NCBI RefSeq assembly: GCF_027812955.1
Contig: NZ_JAPYZV010000003.1
Span: 372,001 to 436,000 of the forward strand
Source: Pedococcus sp. 5OH_020
GTDB lineage: Bacteria; Actinomycetota; Actinomycetes; Actinomycetales; Dermatophilaceae
Reading direction: 5' to 3'
Length of the DNA stretch: 64,000 bases
Part shown: one piece after another, positions 62,531-64,000 of the stretch
How the letters are laid out: every line of letters begins with the position of its first letter
Numbering within the stretch: position 1 is the first letter of the stretch
Made by a program: the position numbers and the translations under genes
Notes under the pieces: model-generated
What the model was told of the DNA's origin: nothing
Database searches by the model: none
The model's input: the letters and a program-made list of their open reading frames with translations, nothing else

Positions 62531-64000
62531 GTGCCCGCTGCCCAGCTCCTCGCCCCCTCCGCCGGCGACTGGTTCTGCCGACTCGGCCCCCTGGCCGACG
62601 TGCTGGCCGACCTGGACCCCACCGACCTGCTGCTTGCCGTTCCGGTACCCACCGGCGGACTGCCGTCCTCGGGTGGGACCGCCGAGGCACTGGAGCTGGT
62701 GGGGCTCGACGCGGGGCGCGTGCAGGCGGCGTACGAGCCGACGGCCGAAGCCGGCAGCACCACCCGGCTGCCTCTGGTGCCCGGGGAGCGGGCCGCTCGG
62801 CACGTGCTGCTGGTGGGGGTCGGTGAGGGCACCGACGAGGAGCTTCGCGCAGCGGGGGCCGCCGTAGGTCGCGCGGGGCGGGGCCGCGCGCACGTGGTGT
62901 CGGTCGTGGCCGACGGTAGCCCCGCGTCGGCGCAGGGGGCGTTCGTCGAGGGGGCGGCGCTCGGCGGCTACTCCAGCCCCCGCTGGCTCGCGGAGCACTC
63001 GAAGCCGCCGGAGAGCCCGGCCGGTGGGGTGACGCTCGTCGGCTCCTTCGCGCAGCACGTCGTCGCCTCGGCCCTCTCCCGCGCCCGCGCCACCATGCTG
63101 GCCCGTAACCTCGCGGTGGTCCCCTCGAACATCAAGAACCCTGCCTGGCTCGCGAGCCAGGCACGGGCGCTGGCTGGACGCGCCGGGCTGGACGTCATGG
63201 TGTGGTCCGAGCGCGAGCTGAGGCGCGAGGGGTTCGGCGGTCTGCTCGCGGTGGGCAGCGGCTCGGCGACCCCGCCCCGCCTGGTGCAGCTGGACTACAC
63301 GCCCGAGGGTGCCACGCCGGCGACGGCCAAGGTCGTGCTCGTCGGCAAGGGCATCACCTTCGACACCGGTGGCCTGGACGTCAAGCCTGCCGAAGGCATG
63401 CTGGCCATGAAGACCGACATGTCGGGTGCGGCCATCGTGCTGGCGGTCCTGGCCGCCTGCCGTGAGCTCAGCGTCGGCGTGCGTGTCACGGGCCTCCTGG
63501 CGCTCGCGGAGAACGCCTTCGGAGGCGGCTCCTACCGCCCGTCGGACGTGGTGACGCACTATGGCGGACGGACTGTGGAGATCGGCAACACCGACGCCGA
63601 GGGGCGGATCGTCATGGCGGACGCCCTGGCCTACGCCGACGCCAGGCTTGGACCCGACGTGCTGGTCGACATCGCGACCCTCACGGGAGCGGCCCGGGTG
63701 GCCCTCGGCCGTTCGATGGCGCCCCTCTACGCGAACGATGACGCCCTCGCGTCGGCGCTGCTCCGCGCCGCAGAGGCGACCGGTGAGCCGCTCTGGCGCT
63801 TCCCTCTCGTGGAGGACTACCGCCCCGCTCTCGACAGCAGCGTGGCCGACGTCAACCACATCGCGGGCAGCGCTGTCGGCGCGGGCTCGATCACGGCAGC
63901 ATTGTTCCTTCGTGAGTTCGTGGGCGGACGGCGCTGGGCGCACCTCGACATTGCCGGGGTGGGTCGCTCCGACGTCGACCGTGGGCTCCTGACCAAGGGT
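62531..64000 (+). CDS. pepA: Leucyl aminopeptidase, M17 (truncated by window end)
   Basis: The first 490 residues of an M17 aminopeptidase. VGKGITFDTGGLDVKPA holds the catalytic Lys (K273) and metal ligands, and NTDAEGRIVMADALAY (N353 onward) the second set. HLDIAGVGRSDVDRGLLTKG at the edge is normally about 15-20 residues from the C-terminus, so almost the whole protein is visible. It cleaves N-terminal amino acids and has two metal ions per subunit. The leaderless promoter fixes the GTG start. Confidence 0.95.
   Translation, partial: MPAAQLLAPSAGDWFCRLGPLADVLADLDPTDLLLAVPVPTGGLPSSGGTAEALELVGLDAGRVQAAYEPTAEAGSTTRLPLVPGERAARHVLLVGVGEGTDEELRAAGAAVGRAGRGRAHVVSVVADGSPASAQGAFVEGAALGGYSSPRWLAEHSKPPESPAGGVTLVGSFAQHVVASALSRARATMLARNLAVVPSNIKNPAWLASQARALAGRAGLDVMVWSERELRREGFGGLLAVGSGSATPPRLVQLDYTPEGATPATAKVVLVGKGITFDTGGLDVKPAEGMLAMKTDMSGAAIVLAVLAACRELSVGVRVTGLLALAENAFGGGSYRPSDVVTHYGGRTVEIGNTDAEGRIVMADALAYADARLGPDVLVDIATLTGAARVALGRSMAPLYANDDALASALLRAAEATGEPLWRFPLVEDYRPALDSSVADVNHIAGSAVGAGSITAALFLREFVGGRRWAHLDIAGVGRSDVDRGLLTKG

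Noticed and set aside
1-64000. CRISPR array, tRNA, rRNA, insertion sequence or prophage
   Set aside because: No regularly spaced repeats, transposase, integrase or structural RNA pattern was seen on either strand.

Overview
The window is about 64 kb of very GC-rich, densely packed bacterial DNA. Gene content and gene order point to an actinobacterium, and the overall flavour suggests Micrococcales, possibly an Intrasporangiaceae-like soil or water organism (inference, not proven here). Supporting signs are mycothiol synthesis (mshB), DUF3117, DUF4245, DUF2993, the rplM-rpsI-glmM order, the typA-lpqW-mshB-fdxA-dapC and dapD/dapE-LOG-DivIVA-tag-DUF3117 orders that recall Mycobacterium Rv1165-Rv1211, heavy use of GTG starts, and many leaderless promoters in which TANNNT lies 6-7 nt before the start codon.

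Layout. 1-9.0 kb: a partial gene, a secreted TIM-barrel-like protein, an ABC-F ATPase and a 1923-residue secreted amylopullulanase with two GH13 catalytic domains and three X25-type modules. 9-11.7 kb: a DUF2993 protein and an ArsR-MFS pair with an elaborate operator. 11.8-18.6 kb: rplM-rpsI, glmM, a lipoprotein, a LysE exporter and a large membrane protein. 18.6-24.7 kb: beta-carbonic anhydrase, PfkB sugar kinase, glpX, DUF4245, xseB-xseA and ispH. 24.8-30.2 kb: cytochrome P450, rmuC, a GNAT-Nudix fusion, a thioesterase-like protein and ychF. 30.2-34.5 kb is the most accessory-looking stretch: a GAF-ANTAR regulator, two small unknown proteins, a degenerate DeoC-like aldolase, a non-coding segment rich in CTAG and DnaA-box-like motifs, and a secreted HNH nuclease. 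34.5-41.6 kb: a VIT-type transporter, phhB, and a full peptide ABC importer (oppABCDF-like). 41.8-50.2 kb: a Nudix hydrolase, then a tight operon typA-lpqW-mshB-flavin reductase-vanW, then a GNAT gene. 50.2-56.1 kb: fdxA, dapC, citrate synthase, a secreted lysozyme-fold protein, dapD and dapE. 56.2-64 kb: a LOG protein, small DUF and DivIVA proteins, an SRPBCC protein, tag, two tandem GT-C-like membrane proteins, an enoyl-CoA hydratase, DUF3117 and a truncated leucyl aminopeptidase.

How the genes work together. dapC, dapD and dapE form the succinylase branch of lysine/diaminopimelate synthesis. glpX with a PfkB kinase handles sugar phosphates, and the amylopullulanase with the Opp importer handles external polymers and peptides. 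mshB (mycothiol) and lpqW (lipoglycan control in mycobacteria) share an operon. Several operons use 4-bp ATGA/GTGA stop-start overlaps.

No CRISPR array, insertion sequence, prophage, tRNA or rRNA was seen. The strongest unexplained features are a pair of long palindromes at two convergent gene ends 53 kb apart, the back-to-back shared -10 of fdxA and its GNAT neighbour, and the small-gene/pseudo-aldolase/CTAG-cluster region at 31.5-33.4 kb.
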